Assembly: GCA_964030785.1 (NCBI GenBank)
Contig: OZ034970.1
Coordinates: 40,728,377 to 40,792,376, forward strand
From: Siderastrea siderea
Taxonomy: Eukaryota > Cnidaria > Anthozoa > Scleractinia > Rhizangiidae
Direction: 5' to 3'
Length of the DNA: 64,000 nt
Made by a program: the position numbers and the translations under genes. This document shows positions 42,203 through 53,999 of this stretch, one piece after another. Within the stretch, counting starts at the first letter, position 1; the number at the start of each line of letters is the position of its first letter. A model generated the notes under the pieces. The model did no database searches and was not told the origin of the DNA. It was given only the letters and a program-made list of their open reading frames with translations.

Positions 42203-42744
42203 CTGAATAAACATTTCTGTTATTAGATAAGAAGGCTGAATCTCGGTCAAGTTTCGGTCGTTTTTAACTTTCAACGAGCAACAGTTTTATTTTGTTTTTC
42301 CTGGTCTATTTCACGGTTATTCGCGTGTAATGAATATTTATATACGCTGCGCTTGTGTCCTCTCCTGCATTTATAATTCCTTCTCATAATAATAAAAATT
42401 TTTCGTCTTCTGAACTTCTTCCTGGAGACTCTTTTCCATTACTCTTTAAATACTGACTGACGTTTTAGCGTTTTTAATTACGGATTTAATTACACTGGGG
42501 CCGAAAAATGAAGAGAAACAAGCTCAGAAGACGACTATATATATTTTTTTTACTATGAGAAGGAATTATAAGTGCACGAGAGGACACAAGGGCAGCGTGT
42601 ATAAATATTAATTGCATGTGAATAACCGTGAAATAGACCAGGAAAAACAAAATAAAACTGTTGCTCGTTGAAAGTTAATAACGACTGAAACTTGACCGAG
42701 ATTCAGCCTTCTTATCTTATACCAGAAATGTTTATTCAGCCTAA
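42199..42744. mobile_element. Foldback element, about 0.55 kb, abutting the previous one
   Basis: The left end aaggctgaataaacatttct is mirrored by agaaatgtttattcagcct at the right. Arms continue through ctgaatctcggtcaagtttc and ataattccttctca. It begins where the preceding foldback ends, so one probably inserted at the edge of the other. Confidence 0.8.
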
Positions 42745-42779
42745 AACTCACTGGAACATCAAAAAGAATTATTATTCTA

Positions 42780-43320
42780 ACGGCAATCAATTTAAGAGAA
42801 AAATCTGTAAGGACAATTTAGAAATATTTCTATATCTATGCAAATTATGAACTTTTGGCTGATTTGTGCTGCATTTTAGCAGTTTTTAAATATAAATATC
42901 TTAAAATCGCAGCCACCAAGGAAGCTCAATCTTTCTTGAAATATTGGAGAAAATTGCAGGAATGACCAAAATCAGCCCGTAAAAATAAATCATGATTTAC
43001 ATGAAAACGCTCTTACAGATTTTTCCCTAAATTCGCATACAAGTTGTGTAGGTTGAGTAGTTCAAATAGTTTAAGTTTCGTCATAAAGTGTCTGACTAGT
43101 TTTCGAGATATTCAACATTATTTAAAATGAGGGGTTGTCCATTACCGTTGCTATGGTGACAGCTGTTGCTAGGAAACCAGAGCGAAAATAAACTTTGATC
43201 ATATGTTGAAAAGGTGGTGTAGTATCAAGGAAATCGAATTTTACCTTCTATGCGAAATTTTGACTTCAAAAGATACACTCCAAGGCCAAAAAAACTGTTG
43301 CGAGCCTCCTTAAAATAAAA
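42780..43320. repeat. Dispersed repeat, copy 1
   Basis: Shares long stretches with 47560-48010: aatattggagaaaattgcag, gtgtctgactagttttcgag and gttgctatggtgacag occur in the same order in both places. Confidence 0.65.
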
Positions 43321-44870
43321 CATTTTCACGCGTGTGGGGATATGAATTTAAATGAATTTGGCGACTTCGGTTCGAAAAAATATATCTGATATATAAAACC
43401 TATCGACGATTCCAAAAAATTGAACGCATTCAATTCATGCAGAGTACGTATTTAAAATTTACGCAGTAGACTCACCTGTATTACAAACGTTTTGTACATG
43501 AACGCAAATATGTTCAATTTACCACGCATGAATAGAAACATAGGAGGAAGGAGAAACACGGTTCACTTTCTTTTTTTCTTGACTCGTTTTCGTTCTCTAA
43601 CGGCCAAGACCGTTTTAATTTCTTTCGAAAACTTAATTCTCTCCATAAGGTCACGGAGTCCTGCGCAGCGATTCCACCTTTCTCGCACGAACCAGACTAC
43701 GTTGGAGCGACAATTTGTGTTCGCACCGGGTCATAGTTACTACAATTGTAACACGACCAAAACGAGCGTGGCCCTCCCCATAAGGGCATAACTTGACTGG
43801 TGTCCAGTGCCGACCGCGGTCAAATGGGACTATCAGGATCCTCACGGATCCATGGCGGCCTATTTTGAGATGCTATTATGATTTTGTGCAGTGGATAATT
43901 CTTTTGGGACACGAGGTATGTGCAATTGGTTTTGAGAAAATCGCTTGTATGTCTTCCTTTTGTCAAGTCGCTAAGTCAGAATGTGAGCCTGAACTATATT
44001 TGTGGGGAAATTCGAGCGAATTCCGAAACGTGTCGAGCGGTGATAGTGGCTAAATCGGGCCAAATGACTCCTTCCTTGTCAATGTATATTATACACGTAC
44101 TAACAAAGTGAAGTAAATGGACCTAAAATTGTTCAAAATGCTTTGTAAGGATAGCAAACAACACCATGTAATGTTTCATGAACTTTATTCAGTTAGTTAG
44201 TTGTTATGTATTGCTCAAAATGTTCGGTGCGAAATCCCATACAAAGTCTTATATTTTGAAACGCCATTTTTAATGATATTCAAATATTATGCTTGGGCTT
44301 CCTATGGCCTTGTGAGTATATATACATTTATAGAGTGGGTCAAACTTCAAGTTTCTAAAACCACCTCCCGGAGCTTTAAATCGACAAACCAAGCACATAA
44401 TAACATACATTAACACAGTGTTCATGTTTCTAAGCCTTTCTATTTGACTTTCACCCGTTCAAAAAGCCGCAATTATCGTATTCACAAAATCCTTTGTACA
44501 TAACCGAAGCGGCCATTAATATTCAGCTAGCACAGGTCCGCAACACAAACAGAGGATGGTAAGCCTGTGGTTGGACGGACCTTACTCCTGCCCGACCTTT
44601 CTGTGACTTTGGTTCTCAAGTTTGGCGGTAGTGAACTTGCGTGAAAGGACGGTCGTTTGACCAGCTTGATTGCCAATTACTCTAGCCTATGTTGCCACTT
44701 TCTATCACCATTTTGGTCGTTTGTGAGATGGAATCAACGAGGGGATAGGAAGGTACGATCAGAAATTGTGCATCACACAACTGACAACTTGCCGCTCTCT
44801 TCCTCTGCTGTTCAGTTGCGTAAGACCCCTTCTGATTCAAAATTGGAAAGCCAGAAAATTAACAATAATG
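43321..44870. other. Gene-free stretch
   Basis: Short ORFs without protein-like features. I see no recognisable exon, RNA gene or transposon terminus. Confidence 0.4.
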
Positions 44871-45047
44871 GTTCATGCTTTAGCCTGCGTACATCGAGTT
44901 ATGGATGCACGCGGGAAGTTTGGAGAGCACGAGAGAATCGTAAGATTTGCTCGAGGCGCAGCCGAGAGCAACTCTAGCTTCTTGAGTGCTCTCCAAACGT
45001 CCCAAGTGCGTCTATAACTCGATGTACGCACAGCTAAAAGCATGAAC
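44871..45047. mobile_element. Short foldback element next to PLE sequence
   Basis: gttcatgctttagcctgcgt at the left is mirrored by acgcacagctaaaagcatga at the right, and both arms contain tacatcgagttat. It sits just 5' of the recognisable PLE coding sequence and may have interrupted or joined it. Confidence 0.7.
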
Positions 45048-45061
45048 TAATTCCCTTTCTA

Positions 45062-45410
45062 TCCCCTTTCTCGACACGTCAGTTTCAAGGGATTCAAACG
45101 GTCTTCTCACCACCACTGTTTACAGAAAGCCCACCCACACTGACCAATACCTAGCCTATGATTCACACCATCCTCAGTCAGTGAAACGTGGTATTGTTAA
45201 GTGTCTATACGACCGAGCCAAACACCTCACATCAAAACCATCAGCTATCTTTAAAGAAAAGAAACATTTATTATCGGTACTTGTTTCGAACGGATATCCT
45301 TTTTCATTTGTACGAAAGCTCACAAAGACAACAAGACCAACAGCCAACAAAGAACCTACGTAGGAATTTAAATCTACTGCGGTTCTACCCTACGTAAAAG
45401 GACGGTGTAT
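45062..45410 (+). pseudogene. PLE reverse transcriptase C-terminus, broken
   Basis: The frame gives PFLDTSVSRDSNGLLTTTVY, RKPTHTDQYLAYDSHHPQSV and KRGIVKCLYDRAKHL, the diagnostic thumb-region signature of PLE reverse transcriptases. An in-frame TAG at 45361-45363 ends it, after which the same frame resumes with STAVLPYVKG before a +1 shift near 45400 leads into the endonuclease frame. Confidence 0.85.
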
Positions 45411-45964
45411 CAGACGTTCTTCGCCGCTGCCTACAACAACAAGGCGTACGCACCGTCTTCAAATCAGACACAACTCTTAGGTCTCACTTAGTGCGACCGA
45501 AAGACATCCTTCAACCAACTAAACAAGACGGTGTCGTCTATATAATTCCATGCGAGTACGGCAAAGTATACACCGGGCAAACAGGGAGAGCGAAGCAAGA
45601 CAGGATAAAAGAACACGACAGAGATATACGGCTTGCTCGAACGCAAACCTCCGCAGTTTCGGAACACGCTAACGAAACGGGGCATCTTTCTATTTGGAAA
45701 GAAGTTAAGTTTATTGATCGTGACCCTCACTGGTACACACGTAGGGTCAAAGAGGCTATCCATATAAGACTTTATCCTAATAATATCAATATAGATAGTG
45801 GAATCGAAATTCCAGAAGCTTGGATACCTACGATCGGAAAGCATAACAGCCGACCAACCACAAAGCGGACCTGTGAGGGAACAACATCTAATAGTCGGAA
45901 TAATAATGAGGATCGAAATGCACCAATAGCAGCGAACCATCATGCAACAAATAGCGACACGTAA
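45408..45964 (+). pseudogene. PLE GIY-YIG endonuclease domain
   Basis: Open to TAA at 45962-45964. It encodes VFKSDTTLRSHLVRPKD, then GVVYIIPCEYGKVYTGQTGR (GIY-YIG motif as VVY...YTG), IKEHDRDIRLARTQTSAVSE, and DPHWYTRRVKEAIHIRLYPN, DSGIEIPEAWIPTI. These match the endonuclease of PLEs, which nicks target DNA to prime reverse transcription. The domain itself looks intact, but it is cut off from its reverse transcriptase by a frameshift. Confidence 0.85.
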
Positions 45965-45976
45965 ACAATTGACCTC

Positions 45977-46021
45977 ATCGCCTGATGAAGACTAGTAGTA
46001 TTGCAGTCGAAACGTCGCGAT
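45977..46021 (+). ncRNA. Hammerhead-ribozyme-type motif downstream of PLE ORF
   Basis: Stem I ATCGC (45977-45981) pairs perfectly with GCGAT (46017-46021). Core CTGATGA at 45982-45988. Stem II GACT (45990-45993) pairs with AGTC (46005-46008). Then GAAACGTC at 46009-46016, with predicted cleavage after C46016. It lies 12 bases after the ORF stop, where PLE hammerheads are known. A45989 is an extra base between core and stem II. Confidence 0.6.
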
Positions 46022-46090
46022 CAACAACTCAAAGCGATTCCATCGTGAGACAAACGAATAAACGTTCATCTTACCTATCTTACACCACGA

Positions 46091-47430
46091 TGAACAATAA
46101 ACACATCTTTAATGACAGCATGAACTAATTGTTTTATAACATAGCCAGTTGATATGCCGGCGAAAACTGAACGATTATAAGCTTACTAAAATAGTATTCT
46201 TTCGTCAGGATGCTGCAGTTCCATTTCGCCTCCGTTGAAATTTGAAATTATACTGAGCAATACGAATCAGTGCGCTGTTGATTCAAAACTCAATCACTAG
46301 TTACCATAAAAATCAAGAAAGAACGGGGGGAAAATGAGAAAGAGAGAGAAAAAAACAATAGTTGATCACAGGACTGAACGAAAAAGGCGCCAAAACCTTG
46401 CGAAGTGTTGCATCGTTTCTTTGCAAAGCTGAATGGATCAATGAAACTGCTCTGAAGTGAACGTCCGAGAATAATGTTTTGAAAAAGTCTTCCAATTATT
46501 GGCTCTAAAATGTGGTATAGGTTTGCTGTCTCCTGAAAAACTGCTGTATTCATCGTCCAAAGCGGATTGAAGCTGTATAATTTCAGCATTGTAGCTGCGA
46601 GAGTTGAAACAAGCACAAAACATGGTGGTTCTAGGTTCAGAGGCCGCGGACGGAATGTGCTACAACAACAATGAATCAAACAACTGGGAAAGCGATCATT
46701 CAACTTATTTTGCACTACATTCTATTTTATTTAAACATTGGGAGCTGCTTGAACGCAGAGCTACATCGTCTGCAGGTAAAACGATGTTATTTTGTGTAGT
46801 ATAATTATAGCGGAGAAAAATGTCGTCCTTTCTGGTTGTCAGTGGTTTTTTAATTTGATTTTGGTAGCGAATCACCGAAAACGTGTGACGCTTGTTATTA
46901 AACGGTTCTCGTCAATTGTACTGTGTTTTATTTTGTGTCGTTTCTTGATATTTCGGAGTCAAAAGTTTTCCGTATAAGGCCTACCTTTCATAATAATGAA
47001 CATTTGAGAGTGCGACGGTGAAAGAAATCGTAAACACAACGCCAAAATGAATTAAAGTTTCTTTTTCAACGAAGTTCCTTGCCCGTTCTAAGAAATCAAA
47101 CACTCTGCAGCAATTTCGCTGTTGTACTTTCTCCTTAGTTTACTGTGCTGTAAAATGATTTTTCTTGGTCATTTACTTGCCGAGTTGCTCGCGAAGAAGA
47201 CACTTAAGGCCGCTACAGACAGGAAAAAACAAAGTTAAGCTTGCTCACACCACCAGCGTGCAGTCAACAGGATTATTGAGCACGCTTACGTAAGGTGAAT
47301 TTGATTGTTCGGTTTGCTAGCTATGTTATGATATATATGAACACTAACAGAAATCAGAAGTGTTACCGTCTCTGTAGTATTTAATTAAAAGTGTTTGAAG
47401 AGTGATTTCTTACGGGCAGCCCTTCGTTTT
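46091..47430. other. Gene-free stretch
   Basis: A possible coding exon at 46622-46775 (ATG, then CNNNESNNWES-like sequence, ending TCTGCAG/gtaaaa) is too weak to call. Nothing else is recognisable. Confidence 0.35.
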
Positions 47431-47439
47431 ATATAACGT

Positions 47440-48010
47440 CGATTATCTCGAAACCAAGTCAGGCACTTAATGACGAAATCTGGGTGATTTGAACTACACA
47501 ATCTATACAACTTGTATGTGAAATAAGAGAAAAATTTATCGGTTTATGGAAATCTCGATCTTTTCGACTGATTTGTTATTTATTTTACCAGTTCTTAAAC
47601 ATAAACTGATCTCACAATCACATTTAGAATGTTTTGCTATCACAAAAGATAGAGAAAGTATTAAGATTTATTTTTTCGTGAAATATTGGAGACAATTGCA
47701 GGAATGACCGAAGTCAGCCCGTTAAAAAATGATTCATGATTACTTGAAAACGGTCTTTCAGATTTTTCTTCAATTTCGCATACACGTTGTGCGAATTTCA
47801 TCACAAGGTGTCTGACTATTTTTTGAGATAACCAACATTCTATAAAACGAGGGACTGTCCAAAACTGTTGCTATGGTGACAGTCGTTGCCAGGAAACTGA
47901 TTAAAGAAACATGGTCATATGTTCAACAGATAGTTTATTATTAAAGGAAATCGAAAATTGTCTTCTATGCGAAATTTTGATTTCAAAAGATACACCCAAA
48001 GGCCAAAAAA
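47440..48010. repeat. Dispersed foldback repeat, copy 2
   Basis: Similar in order to 42780-43320. The left part (ctcgaaaccaagtcaggcac, caacttgtatgtg) is the inverse of the right part (cacacgttgtgcg, gtgtctgactattttttgag), so this copy is also a foldback. Confidence 0.6.
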
Positions 48011-50524
48011 ATTTGCTTGATAGTATGTACCACCTTCAATTGCAAAATAATGCAGATGCATTGCAGCCAACATTATTCATGAGATTTGATCATAAGTGAC
48101 ATGAAGTATTGAACTTTTAGCCTCGATACTATGAACAGTGTAAATATAGTATGTAACACAACGATCGCGAGCCTACAGACCCAAGTTCTACAAGAGAGCT
48201 TTCCAAGACTATTTCTTTAATTAAGTGGGAACTGAAAGTGAACGTTAGTTGAAATGCAAAGATTTCTTAATACTGAGCTCTTCTTTTCAAAGACTTACAC
48301 TTTAAAGCTAATTGATTCAATGATCTCTATTGGTCGATCGTACGTGTATATGTACATGATGTAAATACTCCCTACACGGTGGTGCGCAGATTTGAATTTT
48401 ATTTTCCAGTGACAAAAAACAATATTTTATGGACTAGCGCAGCGAGTGAATGAAATTTTTTTTTAACACGTGAAAATAAAATTCAAAAATAAAATTCAGT
48501 CTTAATGCCCCCTGTAATTTTCTTTTTGTTATATAGGCAAGTATTTTAAAATAATAAACTGCACAAACAACACTGTAAAAGTGGCCAATGACGTCATCGA
48601 TATGCATTGCAAATACGCCACTCGAATCACGGATGTAGTTTCGTATGGGCTTTATGAGTGGTCTACTTTCCTCTAAAACAATCTTTTCTATATTTACAAT
48701 AAATACCTTTATGCGCCTGTGTAATTTGGTCTGCCTTAGATGATTTAGTTATATCGCGGTGGTATCGGAAAAAGTCCTTCTTCGTGGAGAACGGGTTACA
48801 AACGGCCGGGAAACATCATCATGAAACTGCACATGAACCAGACGATCGAGAGAAGTGTGCGGTTTACATAAAGATAACAAACAATACAAACAATACGGGC
48901 CAGCCTAAATTCCTTCTCAGTGAATCAGCAAAAATTTGACCCACTCCGCATCAAGTACGATTGCACTGAAACAAGGTAAGATCGATGAAATGGTTTGTTT
49001 TCGTTGTGTTTTTTTTTCTTGTGCGTTATGTTAATTGCGTTTGAAACCTACTTTAAGTGGACTTAAAAAGAACACCGGCAGATGGTGTTGAATTTTGTAA
49101 ATTTATAAATTCTTACACTTTTACAATTCCAGAAGCGGAATTTTCTTCCAATATTTTGACAAACGCCATGGCTTTAGCTCACGTAAACCGAATGGTTTGC
49201 AAGAGGCTGCCTTAATATTGTTTCATCATCCCGTCGATCCAGAGTAATTATAAAACATAACGTATGCCAAATGGTGAATTTTTCAACTGCAAATCAGCCA
49301 TCGAATAAAGTACTGTTATCACGTTTCTGATATTCAAGCGAGTTTTTTCGCTTTGATTGTTACTCGGCACGCTTGTCTAAGGTGTACAAAAACTTTAATG
49401 ATAGTGGTCTTAGTCTATCGTGACCAAAGAAACAGCAAATTATGTTCCGTTTTCGTTTTAGTTTTGATGTGCTTATTAACATGTAATCTGTCGGCACTGC
49501 ATATTATTAGAACTGACGTGTACCCATATGTACCTGCAGAGTCCTCGGCTATAGAACATGATAGGTTTTCCTTTTTTCCTTTTTAGTCACGTCAGAGTGA
49601 ATTTGCGAGTAAGCTCTAGAGGAATTAAGGCTTAATTTCATGTATTTTTAAAACGGAGGTAGAGAAGTCAAGAAGTCATATTGTTTCTGAAAAGATGTTT
49701 ATAACGAAATTAATGCGATTCGTCGAGATGAGACACGCGGGTAACTGTTTATTGATAATTAATCCGGAAGCTAAAAGAATATCAATGAGATATTGTGCCT
49801 TTAAGCACGCTCTGACCATAACACTTAAAAAATGTACATTTATTAGAAGCAGCTGATATTTCAGTGCACACGAAGGTCTGTTCCCTTTCGCAATCTTCTT
49901 ACGGGTGACCGATTTGACGAAAATGCTACAGATGAAATCGGCCAATCCTGAAAGTGACGCACTAAATACGTGCGAACAGTGGCTTCGATTCACCTTTGAT
50001 ACCGTTTATTCTGAAGCAAAATTTAGTCACGAAAGAAGTGGTGAATAGGGTAGCTGAAGATGGCCGACAAATGCGATTATATAAGAAAATCTAAGCCCTG
50101 TTTACGTTTCCCGCCTGGGCATTGCACTTATGGGATCCCGGTAAACCGGGCTGAGATGTTTCCATATAATCGCAAAGGTGATATTTGCATGTGTGTTCAA
50201 TGAGCCGGGCTCGGCGATATTCACGTGCTGAGAGTAGGGCATAATAAATGGAAATTCCAAATTTTTTTATTTTTTATTTTATTATATTTTCTTTTATTTC
50301 GTTGTATTTTTTGAGTGTACGTTACACCAAAAAACTCAGTGACTCTCTAGCAATCTCTACATCTACTATTTTAACGCAAGAAAGCCAGAAAATATCAAGA
50401 TTGGAAACAAAATATCCCCGATCAGTAAATTTACGATTGAAGGCTGTTTTCTCTCTCGTGAAAAAAGCAAGTTTCCACTAAGTTATGAAGGAAACAAAAA
50501 CAACAACAACAAAAAAACGAAATA
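48011..50524. other. Gene-free stretch, possible upstream exon territory
   Basis: ORFs are short. ACAAG/gtaaga at 48975 would be a good splice donor and could end a 5' UTR exon of the cysteine-rich gene at 52 kb, but no transcript evidence is available. No element termini recognised. Confidence 0.3.
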
Positions 50525-50864
50525 CAGTGGAACCCTGCTCTACGGACACCCAGGCACTGACTTAATACGGACACCCGCTTGTAACACCCGTTTGTCCCGA
50601 CGAAAGGCTCATATATTTTCTCTAATTTAACCCGCTTAATTTACAGACACTTGTTAATACGGACAACGGACACTTTTCTGTGTCCCGATTCACAAACTCT
50701 CATACCGTATATCGTCAACCCCGCTTTCCGGACACTGGGTATCTGCGCACTGTCTATTTTCATTGTCACAATTGCATGTGCTAATTGTAGACATTGTACC
50801 ATGTTCAAATAATGACAGATTTCTACGGGTTAATACGATTTTACTACTAAAAAACAGTAGCAAT

Positions 50865-51116
50865 AAATATTCACAAGACGACGACAGTGATGAGGATATT
50901 GTTGAGGTCAATGCCGAGTCGAAGGAGCCCTAAGTCAAATCACTGAAAGAAGCTATGATAATGCTGGAGGACGTCATGACTGAATATCTTGCAAGTGAAA
51001 ACCTAACAGAAACAGCGAATGACCTTTCAAAGGTGCTGTCTAATATTCAGTCCACCTGGCTGAGTCGCAAACTAAAAGGATCAGTACAAAGTAAAGTCAC
51101 GGACCTTTTCAAATGA
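50865..51116 (+). pseudogene. Pogo-type transposase C-terminal relic
   Basis: The frame reads YSQDDDSDEDIVEVNAESKE, a TAA stop at 50931, then VKSLKEAMIMLEDVMTEYLA, and ends QSKVTDLFK. An acidic stretch followed by a helical segment and a terminal Q-x-K-x-T-D-x-F peptide is typical of Tigger/pogo transposase tails. The DDE catalytic domain is absent. Confidence 0.6.
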
Positions 51117-51307
51117 TTCCATTGTCGTGCTTCAAGAAAAATAAAAGTAATTTTAGTGTGAGACTATGATAACTTAATCGTGAGGTTTCTTTAGAATGAA
51201 CTTGTTACAGTTACAATTAAGAAATTAAACAACGTGCTCTAGAAAATGTCTGCTTTAGTCTTTATATCGATAAAACATGTGTCCGTGACGTTTTTTCTGA
51301 GAGCCCG

Positions 51308-51899
51308 CTTAACCCTATTTTGCCTGGGCTTTTTTTGAGTTTCTGACCCTGAGGAGGGGGGGCACTTTGTGTCCCCCCTAAAGATCTCGAAAAGTATTCA
51401 CGCTCTTGTGATGAAACTTGGCAGGTTTATAGCACGTCATATATTAGCTTAACAGATTGGGTTTATGAAGTGTCAATTATGACGTTTTATGACGTCACAA
51501 TGACGTCACAAAGCAGCCATTTTGGATTTTGAGCCGCCATCTTGAATCCCGAGAATGCAGTCATACAGTTGACAATGACGACATCGAAAAATAAGAAGAA
51601 AACATACTTAATCAAAACAAGCACAAAAAAGTGAAGGATTATCTTCTTCTTACAAGCGAAGGGGGAAAAACTAAGTCTGAAAAAAGACAGAAAATAGTCA
51701 AAACACCTCAGTGAGTAGACGATTGCTAGGGAAACGTCAATCATCATAGACACGTCATTGACGCAGGAAAATTTTCTCTGATAAATTGCAGAAAAAGTCA
51801 CAAGATTTGATGATTATTCGTCAAGCCGTTTAAAAGTTATAATTCGTTAAAGTCAGCGTGGGCACAATGTGCCCCCCACCCCCCAGGGAGAATAGGGTT
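51308..51899. mobile_element. TIR element nested in the pogo remnant
   Basis: Left ttaaccctattttgcctggg with ggggggcac runs, right (inverse) ccccccagggagaatagggtt. Interior has tgacgtcac phrases. Same general family as 10977-11483. Confidence 0.65.
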
Positions 51900-52066
51900 T
51901 AATAAATACGGACACCCGGATAATACGGACACTATGGCATGTCCCCTTGGTGTCCGCATTAACCAGGCTCCACTGTAGATTAAACTGAGAATCGGTTTTA
52001 TTGTTTAGTACACAGCTTGACAGTATTATTTTCCGGTTCATTTCACAGTTACTCTGAGTGGCAAGT

Positions 52067-52912
52067 ATGGGGTTACTACTGATGATGACTCTGTTGTTCA
52101 TTACTGCACCTTTAGAGGCCTCTGCGAGCAACAAAACGTCTTGTGATGCAAACCCAAACAGAGCCACGTGCACGCAGGCCTGGTGTAGGACATCACCTTG
52201 CTCGATGCTATGCGGCCTGCATACCAGATATGACATTTGCAACCAAAAATGTATTTCACGCGAATGCTACGCTGTTGAATGTCGTGCCACGGAACGCTGC
52301 AATCAGTTGTGCTGGGAAAGCAATTGCGAATCGATAACCTGCGGTGCTAAGGATTGCCAGCAACAGTGTACGTTAGGGAGATGTAACATGAGCTGCTTAT
52401 CAAGTGTAGCTACACAACGCTGTCAGCTGAAGTGCATTGAGAGCACGTGCGAATCTGTGGTTTGCAATGCCACAAACTGCACACAATCTGCCTCCCACAG
52501 ACAGTTGAATTACAACATGACCTGTCCCCTCGGAGAGAAAAACTGTAACCAAACAGCAGTTGAAGGAACCACAAATATGCGGTGTGAAGGAGGCGTGTGC
52601 AAACAACAGTGTGAAAGCGGGAATTGTACCATGGCTTGCTCCAGAAATGTGACAAAATGTGAGCAATTTTGTTACGGAGAGAACTGTAACATGACTTGCA
52701 CCTCGACTGTGAAGGAATGTCATCAATTCTGCCTTAGTGGCAATTGCCTCATCAAGTGTGAAGCTGAAAATTGCATACTTTTCTGTTTAAGAGGCACATG
52801 CAACGCAGCCAAACCCTTACCTTTCAGTAAAGGTGCAACCCTTGAAATATCATCCGTAGGTTTTATGGGTTTAATGTGCGCATTAGCTGTTAACATCTTG
52901 GTCAAAATATGA
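52067..52912 (+). CDS. Secreted, GPI-type cysteine-rich protein A (281 aa)
   Basis: I start at the ATG at 52067 (AGT before ATGG gives a purine at -3); in-frame codons before it are non-ATG. Signal peptide MGLLLMMTLLFITAPLEASA, then SNKTSC. The mature part is packed with cysteines in a loose repeat of about 25-40 residues (GGVCKQQCESGNCTMAC, then SRNVTKCEQFC) and many N-glycosylation sites. It ends with a hydrophobic stretch VGFMGLMCALAVNILVKI, consistent with a GPI signal. A splice acceptor (catttcacag) ends at 52048, so the first exon is probably non-coding. Paralog of the gene at 56160. Function unknown; likely extracellular and disulphide-rich. Confidence 0.8.
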   Translation: MGLLLMMTLLFITAPLEASASNKTSCDANPNRATCTQAWCRTSPCSMLCGLHTRYDICNQKCISRECYAVECRATERCNQLCWESNCESITCGAKDCQQQCTLGRCNMSCLSSVATQRCQLKCIESTCESVVCNATNCTQSASHRQLNYNMTCPLGEKNCNQTAVEGTTNMRCEGGVCKQQCESGNCTMACSRNVTKCEQFCYGENCNMTCTSTVKECHQFCLSGNCLIKCEAENCILFCLRGTCNAAKPLPFSKGATLEISSVGFMGLMCALAVNILVKI

Positions 52913-53295
52913 CTTGCCAAACAGTGATCAGTGACTGACCTTAGGTCTAAAATATCAGCCAGGGCAGACACAGAATGACACACAGTTTTAGCTAGTGTTT
53001 CAAAGTAACATGACATAACCGCGGTGAATCCGACGTTACACGATTCCTTTTATTCTCGCAAGTTTTTTGATTCGGGCTGATACATATCGTAAGTTTCACG
53101 GCTACTTAAATGGTTAAGTTACTTAAAGGACACTTGTAAAGGTAGCGGCGACAAATGTTACGGAAGCATTTTACTAATGTTTTAAAAATGTACTCATGAA
53201 CAACTTTTAATAACTACTTACCTTCCAATGGCTTCAACTGAACGTTTAAATGAAATCGGTAGATGCAAATACTTTATGTTAAGTAGTACTTCTAA

Positions 53296-53998
53296 GGGCC
53301 CGTTTATTACATGCAAGGAGGGTAACCCTAAGAGTGGGGCTAGCCTCCTTGGAGGGTCAAAAGATAGCCCTTCTTAAATTTATAATTACATGCGTAGGGT
53401 TATCCCTAGGGCTATCTTACCAGTAAAGGAGAGCAAAACACCTCAGCGGCTTCGGGCGTCCATGCTCATACTTTTGCCTCTTTGGCTGAACAATGATATT
53501 GGTCGCTTGGGCACTTTTCTCTTGCCTCTTGATTTATCACTACTTGTGTTATTTTCCAGTGGCTGATTCTCAGGTACGGCTCCGTCTGGTAATCGCCTGT
53601 TACTGGATCAACGAAATCACCAGAATGATCTAGTACGGTCTCCAAACTACTTTTACTTTCTTCTTCCTCCTTTTGATTCAATCTTGCCAGCATAGTTCTA
53701 CAAAATAATTCTCCAGTCTTTTAAGCGCGAAGCCATTATTTTATTACAGTGTGGCAGCAATGTGAGAGTAATCCGATCTCGCTAGAATTGTCCCTCTTTG
53801 GAGGGTAACTCTACCTCGACCTTATACATGGCTTTAAATAAGCAACAAGTTGTGCCTTCTAGAAGGGTTACCCTAGATAAGGTAGACCTCCTCCTAGAGT
53901 GACCCTAACTCTCATGTAAAGGAGACCGGGGAAAGGGTAACCCTTCTAAGACGGTAACCCTACTAGGAGGGATGCCCTCCTTCCGTGTAAACGGTCCC
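53296..53998. mobile_element. TIR element, about 0.7 kb
   Basis: Left gggcccgtttattacatgca and right (inverse) tccgtgtaaacggtccc, followed inward by ggagggtaaccct-type phrases on both sides. hAT- or Harbinger-like in style, but I could not see a clean target duplication. A minus-strand ORF at 53466-53693 may be a remnant. Confidence 0.6.
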
Positions 53999-53999
53999 G

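Larger units (their letters stand above)
45055..46090 (+). mobile_element. Penelope-like retroelement, 5'-truncated
   Basis: Contains the C-terminal end of a PLE reverse transcriptase, then a linker and a GIY-YIG endonuclease, then a hammerhead-like motif. The catalytic fingers and palm of the reverse transcriptase are missing. The coding sequence is broken by a stop and a frameshift, so this copy is dead. 5' truncation is common for these elements. Confidence 0.85.
50525..51975. mobile_element. Pogo/Tigger-like DNA transposon remnant, 1.45 kb
   Basis: The left end CAGTGGAACCCTGCTCTACG and the right end, inverse, reading AACCAGGCTCCACTG, are flanked by TA (50523-50524, 51976-51977). Tandem ggacacc / ttaatacgg phrases extend both ends. 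A relic transposase tail lies at 50865-51116. Another element (51308-51899) is nested inside. The terminal and TA features are those of the pogo group of Tc1/mariner. Confidence 0.85.

Noticed and set aside
45488..45943. Minus-strand open frame of 151 codons opposite the PLE endonuclease
   Set aside because: Shadow of the GIY-YIG coding sequence on the plus strand; its composition has no protein features.
46622..46775. ATG-started exon-like frame ending TCTGCAG/gtaaaa
   Set aside because: No recognisable domain and no downstream partner exon could be found. The overlapping minus-strand frame of 141 codons is equally unsupported.
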